55,396 nucleotides of DNA from Gemmatimonadota bacterium (GTDB taxonomy: Bacteria > Gemmatimonadota > Gemmatimonadetes > Longimicrobiales > RSA9). A program made the translations under genes and the position numbers. The notes below the pieces were generated by a model. The model had not been told where the DNA came from. It was given only the letters and a program-made list of their open reading frames with translations, and ran no database searches. This document shows positions 30,081-38,706 of this stretch, one piece after another. Position 1 is the stretch's first letter. Every line of letters starts with the position of its first letter. Location: the NCBI GenBank assembly GCA_017881445.1, contig JADGQX010000004.1, positions 1-55,396 on the forward strand, written 5' to 3'.

Positions 30081-31394
30081 TCACGGCTTCTTGATCAAGA
30101 GGCGTGGCAGCTCCTGACCTGATTTCCCTCCCACCACGACGGTCCGGGGCGTTGCGTTGACTACGTTGCCGGCCGCGTCCACCGCCCAGACCTTGATCGT
30201 CCAGCTGACCGGAGTGGGATCGGCGTTGGCAGGCATGGGCCAGGCGATGGTCCAGGTGCCGGCGGTCGCGGAGCCCGAAGTCCGCGTCATCGTCGCCGTG
30301 TTGCCGGTCCCGTCCGGCTTCAGGCGCGAGGTCAGGATCTTCACTACGCCGACGTTGTCGGCCACCTGGACCGTGACCGTGACATTGTCGCCGTTGGCGG
30401 GCACGGTGTCGGCCGAGGTGGTGAAGCTCGAGATCACCGGAGCATCGCCGTCACGGACCGTCAAGCGATACTGGTGAAACCAGCGGCTGTTGCCGCCCTT
30501 CGACACGATCGTCTGGAAGTTCCACGGGCAAGCGTAGGAGTCGCTGAAGGCGACGCTCACTCCGTAATAACCTGGCTTCGTGGGTGTCCCCGAGAGGTAG
30601 CCGTCGGTCCCGGCGGTCAGGCCCGGAGGCGTGGTATCGGCGGTGAAGGTCACAGGCGGCTTGGCCCCGGTGAAGAGCTGGACCCGATACGGCTTGCCCG
30701 TCGTCGCGTCCGGCAGCGTCTTCGCGAACGTGACGCAGGGGACGGCGTCGCATGTCACCTGCACGCCCGGGTTGATCATGTTCTTGATGCGGTCGGGAGC
30801 GGCGTTCGTGTAGGCGAGGGCCACCTGCACGACGCCGTTGTAGGGCACCGGGCCCGTCCAGCCTTCGGCGCGGCGCCAGGCATCGCCGATGAGGGGCAGG
30901 GGCTGCTGCGGGCCCACATAGACGCAGCTGGTCTTGCCCAGGTTGTCCACCGTGCAGACGGACGGCGACGGCACCGTCCTCCAGGGGGCGTTGCAGATGC
31001 GGGCGTACCTGGCCGCGGAGTCCACCGGCAGCACCAGCGTGGCCGCGGTCGCGTCGAAGCTGCAGCGCCCCGAGGGCGGGAACGCGACCACTTTGCCGGG
31101 GTCGCCATTGCTGGGCGTCGCGCTGACCACCATGACCGGCGCGCATATGGGCGTGGTTTCCTCGTGCGCGACGCTGATGGGCGCCGCGGACGCGATGATC
31201 TGGCCGTTCGCGTCCATGCGGATCGTCCAGAGCAGGTTGGGAACCAGCAGCCAGGTCCGCCCGTGGGTGGACGGCACCTCGACGGCGCCCGGTGAAGCCT
31301 TGACGGTCTGAGCCTGCGCGCGGGGCGCCAGGGCCGGTGTCAGGAGCAGGAGAGCGGACACGGCCGTGAAGCCCACCCTGCTTCGTAGTGCCAT
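30081..31394 (-). CDS. Secreted protein with putative Ig-like domains
   Basis: From ATG 31394 the 437-residue product has a Sec signal (ALRSRVGFTAVSALLLLTPA, cleaved near AQAQ). A middle region ends in GYLSGTPTKPGYYGVSVAFS, which is the strand pattern of a He_PIG/cadherin-like Ig domain, and a further Ig-like repeat (APVISSFTTSADTVPANGDN) fills the C-terminus. Ten or so cysteines suggest disulfides. No enzyme motif is seen. GAGGT lies four bases before this ATG. A second start at ATG 31475, also with a ribosome site, would add 27 residues containing a Tat-like DRRRFLGASAAG. The function is unknown. Confidence 0.6.
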   Translation of the reverse strand: MALRSRVGFTAVSALLLLTPALAPRAQAQTVKASPGAVEVPSTHGRTWLLVPNLLWTIRMDANGQIIASAAPISVAHEETTPICAPVMVVSATPSNGDPGKVVAFPPSGRCSFDATAATLVLPVDSAARYARICNAPWRTVPSPSVCTVDNLGKTSCVYVGPQQPLPLIGDAWRRAEGWTGPVPYNGVVQVALAYTNAAPDRIKNMINPGVQVTCDAVPCVTFAKTLPDATTGKPYRVQLFTGAKPPVTFTADTTPPGLTAGTDGYLSGTPTKPGYYGVSVAFSDSYACPWNFQTIVSKGGNSRWFHQYRLTVRDGDAPVISSFTTSADTVPANGDNVTVTVQVADNVGVVKILTSRLKPDGTGNTATMTRTSGSATAGTWTIAWPMPANADPTPVSWTIKVWAVDAAGNVVNATPRTVVVGGKSGQELPRLLIKKP

Positions 31395-31692
31395 GATGAC
31401 CTCGTAGTCGGGGCGAAGAAACAGCGTGAGGCCGGCGGCGCTCGCGCCCAGGAACCGGCGGCGGTCGTAAGGCATGATCGGTCTCCAGCGGGCCGGGGAC
31501 GATGGATGAAAGCTTGAGCGGGGGGGCAGGCGGCGCAAGCGTAACGTGGAGGGGACGCGGGCTTCCAGGGGATGGCGCCGCCCCGCCCTCCGTGGCCGGC
31601 ACGTCGGGCGGCGCGAATCCGTGGACGCGGTCGGCTGCAGGGCGTACATTCGCTGCCAAGGCACGGATCTCCCCTGGACCCGGAACGAGCGG

Positions 31693-33303
31693 ATGCTGCG
31701 GGGCGCCACACGCACGCTGCTCCAGCGCGGCGTTCTCCCGATGTCGGCGGCGTACCTCGCGGCCGGCTGGGGGCTGCTGCAGTTCGCGAGCTGGGCGACG
31801 GACTGGTGGCAGCTCTCGTCGTCGTTGGTGACCGGGACGCTGACCGTGTGGCTGCTGCTGCTGCCCGCGGTCATTTTCTTTGCCTGGCGACGCGGCGCGC
31901 CGGAGGCAGAGGCGCCGGCGGCGGTCGCGGCTCCCGCGGCCGCCCCGGCGGCGGCGGCGCGGTCGCTGGCGGTGCTGCCGTTCGTGAACCTCGGCTCCAG
32001 CGCCGAGGACGCGTACCTGAGCGACGGCATCAGCGACGAGATCCTGGCGGCGCTCACGCGCGTGGAGGGGCTGCGCGTCGCGTCCCGGACGTCGTCGTTC
32101 GCGTACCGCGGCCGGGACCAGGACGTCCGGACCATCGGCCGGCAGCTGAGCGTGGAATCAGTGCTGGAGGGGACGGTGCAGCGCTCCGGCGGCCGGCTGC
32201 GGGTGACGACGCGGCTGGTCAATGTTGCCGACGGCTACCACCTCTGGTCCGCGCGCTACGACAAGGAGATGGCGGATGTGTTCGCCATCGAGGACGAGAT
32301 CGCGGAGAAGGTCGCGCGGGTGCTGCGGGTGCTGCTGCGCGGCCACGGCGCGAGCGGCCTGCCGCGGGTGCCGCGGACGGACGTGCGGGCGTACGAGTAC
32401 TACCTGCGGGGTCGGCAGTTCTTTGCCGCGAGCCGGCTGAAGAGCCTGCGCTTCGCCCGGGAGATGTTCGAGCACGCCCTCGAGATCGATCCTGACTACG
32501 CCCTGGCGCACACGGCGGTCGTGGAGACGATCGCAATGGAGTGCATGTATTACCCGGCGTGCGGCGCGGACATTCGCGACGCCGAGCGGGCGAGTGCGCG
32601 GGCGCTGGAGCTGGACCCGGAGCTGCCGGAGGCGCACTCGGCGCGAGCGGCCATGCTCTTCGTGCAGACGCGGTTCACGGAGGCCGAGCAGGAGTTCCAG
32701 GCGGCGCTCCGGCTGGAGCCCCGCAGCTTCGATGCGCTCTACGTCTATGCCCGCATGTGCTTCCAGCTCGGGCGCACGGAGGACGCGGCGCGGCTGTTCG
32801 AGGACGCCTGTGCGGTCCAGGAGGACTACCAGGCTGCCTTCTTCGCGGCGCAGAGTCATGAGTCGCTGGGGCAGACCGACGCCGCCGTGCGGATGTACGA
32901 GCGCGCGCTCGGGGTCGCGGAGGCGCACATGCAGTTGAACCCCGACGATGCCCGCGCCGCCACCATGCGCGCCGTCGCGCTGTGCCGCACCGGCCGTAGG
33001 GCCGAGGGGCTGGAGTGGGCCGAGCGCGCGGTGGCCATCGACCCGGAGGACGCGGGGGTGCGCTACAACGCGGCTTGCCTGTACGCCCTGGCGGGCGACG
33101 CAGATCGCGCGCTGGCGTGGCTGGAGGACGCGGTGCGGGCGGGGTTCGCCAACGTGGAGTGGATCGCCCGCGACCCGGACCTGGCCTCGCTGCGCGGCGA
33201 CCCGCGCGTCCAGGCGCTGCTGGATGCGCACGGCGGGAGCGCGCCGGGCCCGGACGCGCCGAATCCGGGCTTGGCACCGGCACGCGCTGGCGGGCAAGGG
33301 TGA
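31693..33303 (+). CDS. Membrane-anchored FlgO/TolB-N-like protein with TPR repeats
   Basis: The 536-residue protein has a short cytoplasmic start, two membrane helices within residues 15-65, and a Pro/Ala linker. A FlgO-like domain follows (SLAVLPFVNLGSSAEDAYLS, then YVLE-type strand VESVLEGTVQRSGGRLRVTT and DGYHLWSARYDKEMADVFAI). Four or more TPR units follow, e.g. AREMFEHALEIDPDYALAHT and ASARALELDPELPEAHSARA. This architecture is common as a non-enzymatic relative of the C-terminal part of Ser/Thr kinases and adenylate cyclases. It probably scaffolds a complex. It is divergent from the secreted Ig-like gene; the 217 bases between hold no gene. Confidence 0.82.
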   Translation: MLRGATRTLLQRGVLPMSAAYLAAGWGLLQFASWATDWWQLSSSLVTGTLTVWLLLLPAVIFFAWRRGAPEAEAPAAVAAPAAAPAAAARSLAVLPFVNLGSSAEDAYLSDGISDEILAALTRVEGLRVASRTSSFAYRGRDQDVRTIGRQLSVESVLEGTVQRSGGRLRVTTRLVNVADGYHLWSARYDKEMADVFAIEDEIAEKVARVLRVLLRGHGASGLPRVPRTDVRAYEYYLRGRQFFAASRLKSLRFAREMFEHALEIDPDYALAHTAVVETIAMECMYYPACGADIRDAERASARALELDPELPEAHSARAAMLFVQTRFTEAEQEFQAALRLEPRSFDALYVYARMCFQLGRTEDAARLFEDACAVQEDYQAAFFAAQSHESLGQTDAAVRMYERALGVAEAHMQLNPDDARAATMRAVALCRTGRRAEGLEWAERAVAIDPEDAGVRYNAACLYALAGDADRALAWLEDAVRAGFANVEWIARDPDLASLRGDPRVQALLDAHGGSAPGPDAPNPGLAPARAGGQG

Positions 33304-33329
33304 TGCGGCGCCGGCGCGCCGTCCGGGGC

Positions 33330-33821
33330 TCAGCCGCCGGCCGGCTTGCCGCCCGCTTCCAGGTGGTCCCCGGCCTGGATCCAGACGAGCTCCTCGTCGC
33401 CCAGGACGGTGGCGCCCGGCTCCACCGCGATGCTCGAGACAATGCCGTCGATGGTGGCCCCGATGCTGAGCTCCATCTTCATGGCCTCGATCACGGCGAC
33501 GGTCTGGCCGCGCTTCACGCGGTCGCCCAGGGTGACGGGCACGCGCAGCAGCAGTCCGGGGAGCGGCGCCGTGACCACGCCCACGCCGGCGTGGGACGGA
33601 CGGTTTGTGCTGCTCTTCGGCTTGCGACCGGCGGCGCGTCCGGACGGCGCCGCGGGCGCCGCCGGCGGCAGGGCGAGCTCCTCGGAGAGATCCGTCCAGC
33701 GCGGCTGCAGGGCGGCCTTGTACTCCCGCCCGTTGACGGAGATGGTGACCTCGTTGCCGCGCCTGTCCACGATGCGCGTTTCGAAGTCGTGACCATCTAT
33801 GTTGAAGCGATACACGGTCAT
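33330..33821 (-). CDS. Biotin carrier subunit of an acyl-CoA carboxylase or decarboxylase
   Basis: The 163-residue protein has an N-terminal beta region (VYRFNIDGHDFETRIV), a Pro/Ala linker and a C-terminal biotinyl domain with EAMKMEL, whose K115 is the biotin site. It carries CO2 as carboxybiotin between enzyme subunits. GGAGGTGA lies just before the ATG, inside the end of the preceding gene. No biotin carboxylase or membrane beta subunit is in the window, so carboxylase and sodium-pumping decarboxylase are both possible. Confidence 0.9.
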   Translation of the reverse strand: MTVYRFNIDGHDFETRIVDRRGNEVTISVNGREYKAALQPRWTDLSEELALPPAAPAAPSGRAAGRKPKSSTNRPSHAGVGVVTAPLPGLLLRVPVTLGDRVKRGQTVAVIEAMKMELSIGATIDGIVSSIAVEPGATVLGDEELVWIQAGDHLEAGGKPAGG

Positions 33822-33825
33822 AAGC

Positions 33826-34257
33826 TCACCTCCCGGCCGCTGGGCCGGGCTCAGGACCGGGCGCCGGCGCCGGGCCGGGCTCGGGAATGACGAAGACGTC
33901 GGGTCGCATCGGCGGTCCCACGCGCCGCGGGGGCAGCGAAGAGGGCGAGAGCCGGCTCTGCCACCAGTTGCTGCTGTTGCGCGCTGCGTGGCGCAGCGTG
34001 AGCACGCGGGGCTCGTCGTCGAGAAACGAGTCCTCGTCGAGTGACAGCGTCAGGGCGATGGCGGCGGCGATCAGTGATGCATCGCCCTCGCGGGCCTGGG
34101 CCCGCGCCTGCTCGATCGGGTCGCCCGCGGTCCAGTGCGCGTCGGGAGCGTAGGGCGCGAAAATGCCCAGGGCCTGGGCGGCGCGCATGAGGGTGGGCCC
34201 GAGGCCGGGCAGGAAGCGTCCGCGGCGCCCGTGCGGCTGCTCGCGGTCCGCGCTCAT
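33826..34257 (-). CDS. Unknown protein encoded between carboxyltransferase and biotin carrier
   Basis: This 143-residue protein occupies the place where decarboxylase operons keep the OadG-like delta subunit, but it has no membrane helix of proper length. The only apolar patch is ASLIAAAIALTLSL. The middle is acidic then basic (DEDSFLDDEPRVLTLRHAAR) and the tail is Pro/Gly-rich (PEPGPAPAPGPEPG). Its ATG overlaps the carboxyltransferase stop (ATGA, 34254-34257) and it ends four bases before the biotin carrier start, so it is tightly coupled to both. It may be a linker or assembly subunit; this is inferred from position. Confidence 0.6.
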   Translation of the reverse strand: MSADREQPHGRRGRFLPGLGPTLMRAAQALGIFAPYAPDAHWTAGDPIEQARAQAREGDASLIAAAIALTLSLDEDSFLDDEPRVLTLRHAARNSSNWWQSRLSPSSLPPRRVGPPMRPDVFVIPEPGPAPAPGPEPGPAAGR

Positions 34258-35822
34258 AGCGGCACCAGCCCGATCTTGCGGGGCGGATTCGACTCGCGCT
34301 TGCCCGCCAGCGACTCCAGCGCGCGGATGATGCGGAAGCGCGTGTTGCGCGGCTCGATGACGTCCTCGATGAAGCCGGTGCGGGCCGCACGGTAGGGATT
34401 GGCGAAGGACTCGCGATAGTCCTGCTCCCTCTCCTTGAGGAACGCCTCCAGCTCCGCACCCTTCAGCTTCGCCAGCTCGCGCCCGTACAGGATCTCCACG
34501 GCGGCGCGCGGCCCCATGACGGCGATCTCCGCCGTGGGCCAGGCGTAGTTGATGTCGCCGCGCAGGTGCTTCGAGCTCATCACGATGTAGGCGCCGCCGT
34601 ACGCCTTGCGCGTGATCACCGTCACCTTCGGCACGGTGCACTCCGCATAGGCGAAGATAAGCTTCGCCCCGTTCATGATGATGCCCTCGTACTCCTGCAC
34701 CGTGCCCGGCATGAAGCCGGGTACGTCCACGAAGGTCACGATCGGGATGTTGAAGGCGTTGCAGAAACGGATGAACGCCGCGCCCTTGCGGCTGGCCTTG
34801 TTGTCCAGCACGCCGGCCAGGACGCAGGGCTGGTTCGCCACGATGCCGGCGACGCGGCCGTTGAAGCGTCCGAAGCCCACCACCAGGTTGGGCGCCCAGT
34901 AGGCCCGGACCTCGAGGAAGTCGCCGTGATCGACCACCGCCTCGATCAGCCGCTTGATGTCGTACGGCAGGCTGGGGTTGGCCGGCACCAGCTCGTTCAG
35001 CCAGTCCTCGACCCGGTTCACCGGGTCGTGACACGGCTTCAGCGGCGGTTCCTCCATGTTGCTCTGCGGCAGGAACGACAACAGCCGCCGGATCAGCGTG
35101 AAGGCCTCGTCCTCGGTGTCCGTCACGAAATGCGTGACCCCGCTGCGCGTGGCATGGATGTCCGGCCCGCCCAGCTCGTCCGACGTCACGTCCTCCTGCG
35201 TCACCGTCTTCACGACCTTCGGGCCGGTCACGAACATGTAGCTGATGCCCTCGGTCATGATGGTGAAGTCCGTGAGCGCCGGGCTGTACACCGCCCCGCC
35301 CGCGCACGGGCCCAGGATCGCCGAGATCTGAGGCACCACACCCGACGCCATCACGTTGCGCTGGAAGATCTCGCCGTAGCCCGCCAGCGAGAGAACGCCC
35401 TCCTGGATGCGCGCGCCGCCCGAATCGTTCAGCCCGACCACCGGCACGCCCATCTTGATCGCGAAGTCCATCACCTTGCAGATCTTCTTCGCGACCATCT
35501 CCCCCAGCGACCCGCCCATCACCGTGAAATCCTGCGAGAAGATCACGACCGGACGACCGTTCACCGTGCCGTGTCCCGTCACCACGCCATCGCCCTGGAA
35601 GCCGGCGCCGTCCGTCCGCGGCGTCACGAACATGTCGAACTCCTCGAACGACCCCTCGTCCAGCAGGCGTACCACCCGCTCCCGGGCCGTGTACTTCCCC
35701 TTCTTGTGCTGCTGCTCTATCCGCTCCTCGCCTCCGCCCAGCCGCGCCTTCCCGCGCAGCTCGCGGAGCTCCTGGAGCTTCTCGTCAATGGCGTGCATCG
35801 CTGCCCCGTTCGACTGGCTCAT
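34254..35822 (-). CDS. Acyl-CoA carboxylase carboxyltransferase (PccB / MmdA-like)
   Basis: The protein has about 522 residues with two crotonase-like halves. The first carries VGLNDSGGARIQEGVLSLAG and AGGAVYSPALTDF, the second FVDVPGFMPGTVQEYEG and RKAYGGAYIVMSSKHLRGD. These glycine-rich turns form the oxyanion holes for biotin and acyl-CoA. The sequence is closest in style to propionyl-CoA carboxylase beta and methylmalonyl-CoA decarboxylase alpha, which cannot be told apart here. I use ATG 35822; ATG 35798 (MHAIDEKLQ) is an equally plausible family-like start, and neither has a good ribosome site. Confidence 0.9.
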   Translation of the reverse strand: MSQSNGAAMHAIDEKLQELRELRGKARLGGGEERIEQQHKKGKYTARERVVRLLDEGSFEEFDMFVTPRTDGAGFQGDGVVTGHGTVNGRPVVIFSQDFTVMGGSLGEMVAKKICKVMDFAIKMGVPVVGLNDSGGARIQEGVLSLAGYGEIFQRNVMASGVVPQISAILGPCAGGAVYSPALTDFTIMTEGISYMFVTGPKVVKTVTQEDVTSDELGGPDIHATRSGVTHFVTDTEDEAFTLIRRLLSFLPQSNMEEPPLKPCHDPVNRVEDWLNELVPANPSLPYDIKRLIEAVVDHGDFLEVRAYWAPNLVVGFGRFNGRVAGIVANQPCVLAGVLDNKASRKGAAFIRFCNAFNIPIVTFVDVPGFMPGTVQEYEGIIMNGAKLIFAYAECTVPKVTVITRKAYGGAYIVMSSKHLRGDINYAWPTAEIAVMGPRAAVEILYGRELAKLKGAELEAFLKEREQDYRESFANPYRAARTGFIEDVIEPRNTRFRIIRALESLAGKRESNPPRKIGLVPL

Positions 35823-36097
35823 CACACAGAACACCGCGACGCGTCGCTGCCGCCGCGGAGGAAGAAACCAGGCAATACGGAGCACGTCCCCTGCCGTTCG
35901 GTCGAGCGCGGGAAGGCCGCGAATGGCAGTGGGTTACACCACTTCCCGCCCGGCGGTCCTGCCGGGCGCGGGACCGAATGACACATCTCGGGCCCTGCGC
36001 GGCGGGGCAATCAGACCGAAGTCCGAGCCTGCGACGGTCTTGCCGGCGGCGCCCCGGCGGACGAGTCTAGCCGCTCAACCGCGGCCGTGAGGAAGCC

Positions 36098-36289
36098 ATG
36101 GACGGCGGAGTGCGAGCATTGCGGGAGCTGGTGCGCTACTGCGCGGCGGACATGCTCGTGCACGGCATCCGCCACTGGGCGCAGCTGGCCACGGTGTTCC
36201 GGCGGAGTGGCCAGCCGCAGCCATGGCAGCACGACCTGATCCTGGGGGAAGGGTTCGGCCCGCCCGGGACCTTCGTGAAGGAGGAATGA
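36098..36289 (+). CDS. Small hypothetical protein coupled to the M24 peptidase
   Basis: This 63-residue protein (MDGGVRALRELVRYCAADML onward) is helical at its N-terminus, has a single Cys and no membrane segment. GAGGA stands five bases before its ATG, and its stop is inside the ATGA at 36286-36289 where the peptidase gene begins. I do not recognise it. The strong ribosome site and tight junction support a real gene. Confidence 0.5.
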   Translation: MDGGVRALRELVRYCAADMLVHGIRHWAQLATVFRRSGQPQPWQHDLILGEGFGPPGTFVKEE

Positions 36290-36291
36290 GC

Positions 36292-37752
36292 GTGCGACGT
36301 CGATCCCTGGCGGTCCTGGTGGCCCTTCTGCCGCTGGCGCCCGCCGGCGTCCGGGGCCAGATCGCGCCCGCGGAGTACGCGGCGCGCCGCGACTCGGTGG
36401 CCGCGCGCATCGGGGAGGGCGCCATCGTCGCCTTCGGCGTGCGTGAGCCGGTGGAGGACCCGTTCTGGCTCCACCAGCTGCCCGCGTTCGAGTACCTGAC
36501 GGGATTCGATGAGCCGGATGCGGCGCTGTTGCTGGTGGTCCACGGCGGGCACGTCGCGCAGGGCGTGCTGTTGGCGCCGCCCAAGCCGGCCAGCATGGCG
36601 CTGTTCACGGGATTCCTGCCGGATTCGACGGCGCTGCAGCGCCGTCTCGGGCTGGGGCTCACGTCGTTGGAGCGGCTGCGCCCGCTGCTGGACAGCCTGG
36701 TCGCGGCGGGCGTGCCCCTGCTGACGCTGCGCGACTATGCCTCGCGCGATGCCGCGCGCAGCGACTCGCTCACGCGCGGCCGGCGCTTCCTGGAGCTGCT
36801 GGCCGCGGCGCACCCGGGGCTCGCGATCCGGGAGCTGCACCCGCTGCTGGACTCGCTCATGGCGCGGAAGAGCCCGGCCGAGCTGGCCCTGCTGCGCCGG
36901 GCCGCGGTCATCTCGCTGGCCGGGCAGGAGGCGGCCATGCGGGCGGTACGCCCGGGCGTGAACGAGGGCGTGGCGCAGACGGAGGCGGAGTATGCCTTCC
37001 GCCGGGCCGGCGGTGACGGCCCGGCCTACACCGCCATCGTGGGCTCGGGACCGAACTCCACCAGCTACCATTACCGGGCGAACAACCGGACCATGCGGGC
37101 GGGCGAGGTGGTGGTGATGGACATGGCCGCGGCGTATCGCGGCTACGCCGCCGACATCACGCGCACGGTGCCGGTCTCCGGGCACTTCACGCCGGAGCAG
37201 CTCTCGGTCTACCAGCTGGTGCGGGACGCGCAGGCGGCGGCGGAGCGAGAGGTGCGCGCCGGTGCACCTGTGGCGCGGGGGGACAGCGCCATCCGGGCGG
37301 TGGAGGCGGCGGGGCTCGCGCGCCTGGGGCTGATCGAGGCACCGGATGCCCTGATCGACCCTCCCTGGCCGGTGGACTGCTCCCGCCGCCCGCTGTTCTG
37401 CCGCCAGGCCTACCTCTACATGGCCCACGGGCCGGGGCACGGCATCGGCCTGGAGGTGCATGACGCGGGTGGCTACTCGTACTCGCCCACGGGGCGCTTC
37501 CAGCCGGGCGAGGTGTTCACCATCGAGCCCGGCATCTACATCAGCACGCTGCTGCTGGACATGCTCCCCGACACCCCACGCAACCGCGCATTCATCGCCA
37601 GGGTCCGGCCGGTGATCGAGCGTTACCGCGACACGGGCATACGCATCGAGGACGACTTCGTCGTCACGGCGACGGGCGCCGAGTGGATCACGCGCGGTCC
37701 GCGGGAGGCGCGGGAGATCGAGGCGGTGATGCGCTCCGGGCGGAGGCGTTAG
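36292..37752 (+). CDS. Secreted M24 metallopeptidase (Xaa-Pro aminopeptidase-like)
   Basis: The 486-residue product has a signal peptide (RRRSLAVLVALLPLAPAGVR), an N-terminal creatinase-like domain (residues 20-175, with FEYLTGFDEPDAALLLV) and the pita-bread M24 domain. Metal ligands are visible in VVMDMAAAYRGYAADITRTV (two Asp), HGPGHGIGLEVHD (His), TIEPGIYIS (Glu) and GIRIEDDFVV (Glu). It should cleave N-terminal residues before proline in the periplasm. I choose GTG 36292 because AAGGAGG at 36278-36284 is seven bases before it; ATG 36286 is only one base from that site. It converges with the por operon. Confidence 0.88.
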   Translation: MRRRSLAVLVALLPLAPAGVRGQIAPAEYAARRDSVAARIGEGAIVAFGVREPVEDPFWLHQLPAFEYLTGFDEPDAALLLVVHGGHVAQGVLLAPPKPASMALFTGFLPDSTALQRRLGLGLTSLERLRPLLDSLVAAGVPLLTLRDYASRDAARSDSLTRGRRFLELLAAAHPGLAIRELHPLLDSLMARKSPAELALLRRAAVISLAGQEAAMRAVRPGVNEGVAQTEAEYAFRRAGGDGPAYTAIVGSGPNSTSYHYRANNRTMRAGEVVVMDMAAAYRGYAADITRTVPVSGHFTPEQLSVYQLVRDAQAAAEREVRAGAPVARGDSAIRAVEAAGLARLGLIEAPDALIDPPWPVDCSRRPLFCRQAYLYMAHGPGHGIGLEVHDAGGYSYSPTGRFQPGEVFTIEPGIYISTLLLDMLPDTPRNRAFIARVRPVIERYRDTGIRIEDDFVVTATGAEWITRGPREAREIEAVMRSGRRR

Positions 37753-37797
37753 CGGGAACGAGAACGCTCGAGTCTGCGCATGCCGTCCGCCCCGGGC

Positions 37798-38706
37798 TCA
37801 GTCCGACAGCGAGGCCTGCTTCTCCATCCGCTGCCAGCGCTCGTCCACGTTGCGCCGGATCTGCTCGACCTGCTCCGGCTTCAGGTGGCGGAAGCGTCCC
37901 TGTGCCCCGATGTACTTCGCCAGGGCGGCGTCGGCGTCGGTGGCCGCTTCGGCGGGGGTGAGCGTCCAGCGGTCGCCGTCCTCCACCTCGACCAGGGGGA
38001 ATACGCGGCTCTCGACCGCCAGGCGCGCGAGCTCGATGCTCTGCTCGTCGGCGAACTTCCAGCCGGGGGGGCAGGGCGCCAGGATGTGGATGAAGCGGGT
38101 GCCGCGCATGGCCATGGCCTTCTGGACCTTCTCGATCAGGTCCACGGGATAGCCCACGGACGCGGTGGCGGCGTAGGCGATGCGGTGCGCGGCCATGATG
38201 GCCAGCATGTCCTTCTTGGCCGTGGACTGGGGTTGCTCCACTGGCGTGGTGGTGGTCCATGCACCCCAGGGCGTGGCCGAGGAGCGCTGCACGCCCGTGT
38301 TCATGTAGGCTTCGTTGTCGTAGCAGAAGTAGAGGAAGTCCTCGCCCCGCTCGGCCGCGCCGGACAGCGCCTGCAGCCCGATGTCGAAGGTGCCGCCGTC
38401 GCCGGCCCAGACCATGACCTTGGTCTCGGTCTCGCCCCGCATGTCGAGGGCGGCGCGCACGCCGGAGGCGACGGCGGCGCCGGTCTCGAAGGCGGTGTGG
38501 TACAGGGGCACCCGCAGGGAGGACTGCGGGAACGGCCCGGCGATGATGCTCCAGCAGCAGGCGGGGAGCACCACCACGGTTTGCGGGCCCATGGCCTTGA
38601 GCACCAGTCGCATGGCCAGGGCGCCGCCGCAGCCGGGGCAGGCCAGGTGACCGGAAGTCATGAGCTCCCGCTCGGGGATCCGGTCCTTGATGACGATCTG
38701 GCTCAT
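37798..38706 (-). CDS. porB: 2-oxoacid:ferredoxin oxidoreductase beta subunit (TPP-binding)
   Basis: The 302-residue protein has the PorB pattern. Cluster-ligand cysteines are in LACPGCGGALAMRL and VLPACCWSI. The TPP/Mg motif is VWAGDGGTFDIGLQAL followed by CYDNEAYMNTGVQRSSATP, and the loop TPWGAWTTTTPVEQPQS is also typical. With PorA, PorG and the iron-sulfur subunit it oxidises pyruvate or a related 2-oxoacid to acyl-CoA and CO2, reducing ferredoxin. Its ATG overlaps the porA stop by four bases. The substrate (pyruvate versus branched 2-oxoacid) is not certain. Confidence 0.9.
   Translation of the reverse strand: MSQIVIKDRIPERELMTSGHLACPGCGGALAMRLVLKAMGPQTVVVLPACCWSIIAGPFPQSSLRVPLYHTAFETGAAVASGVRAALDMRGETETKVMVWAGDGGTFDIGLQALSGAAERGEDFLYFCYDNEAYMNTGVQRSSATPWGAWTTTTPVEQPQSTAKKDMLAIMAAHRIAYAATASVGYPVDLIEKVQKAMAMRGTRFIHILAPCPPGWKFADEQSIELARLAVESRVFPLVEVEDGDRWTLTPAEAATDADAALAKYIGAQGRFRHLKPEQVEQIRRNVDERWQRMEKQASLSD

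Noticed and set aside
35947-35968. Hairpin CGCCCGGC / GCCGGGCG upstream of the carboxyltransferase gene
   Set aside because: An 8-bp GC-only stem with a six-base loop is too common at this GC content to call a terminator or riboswitch.
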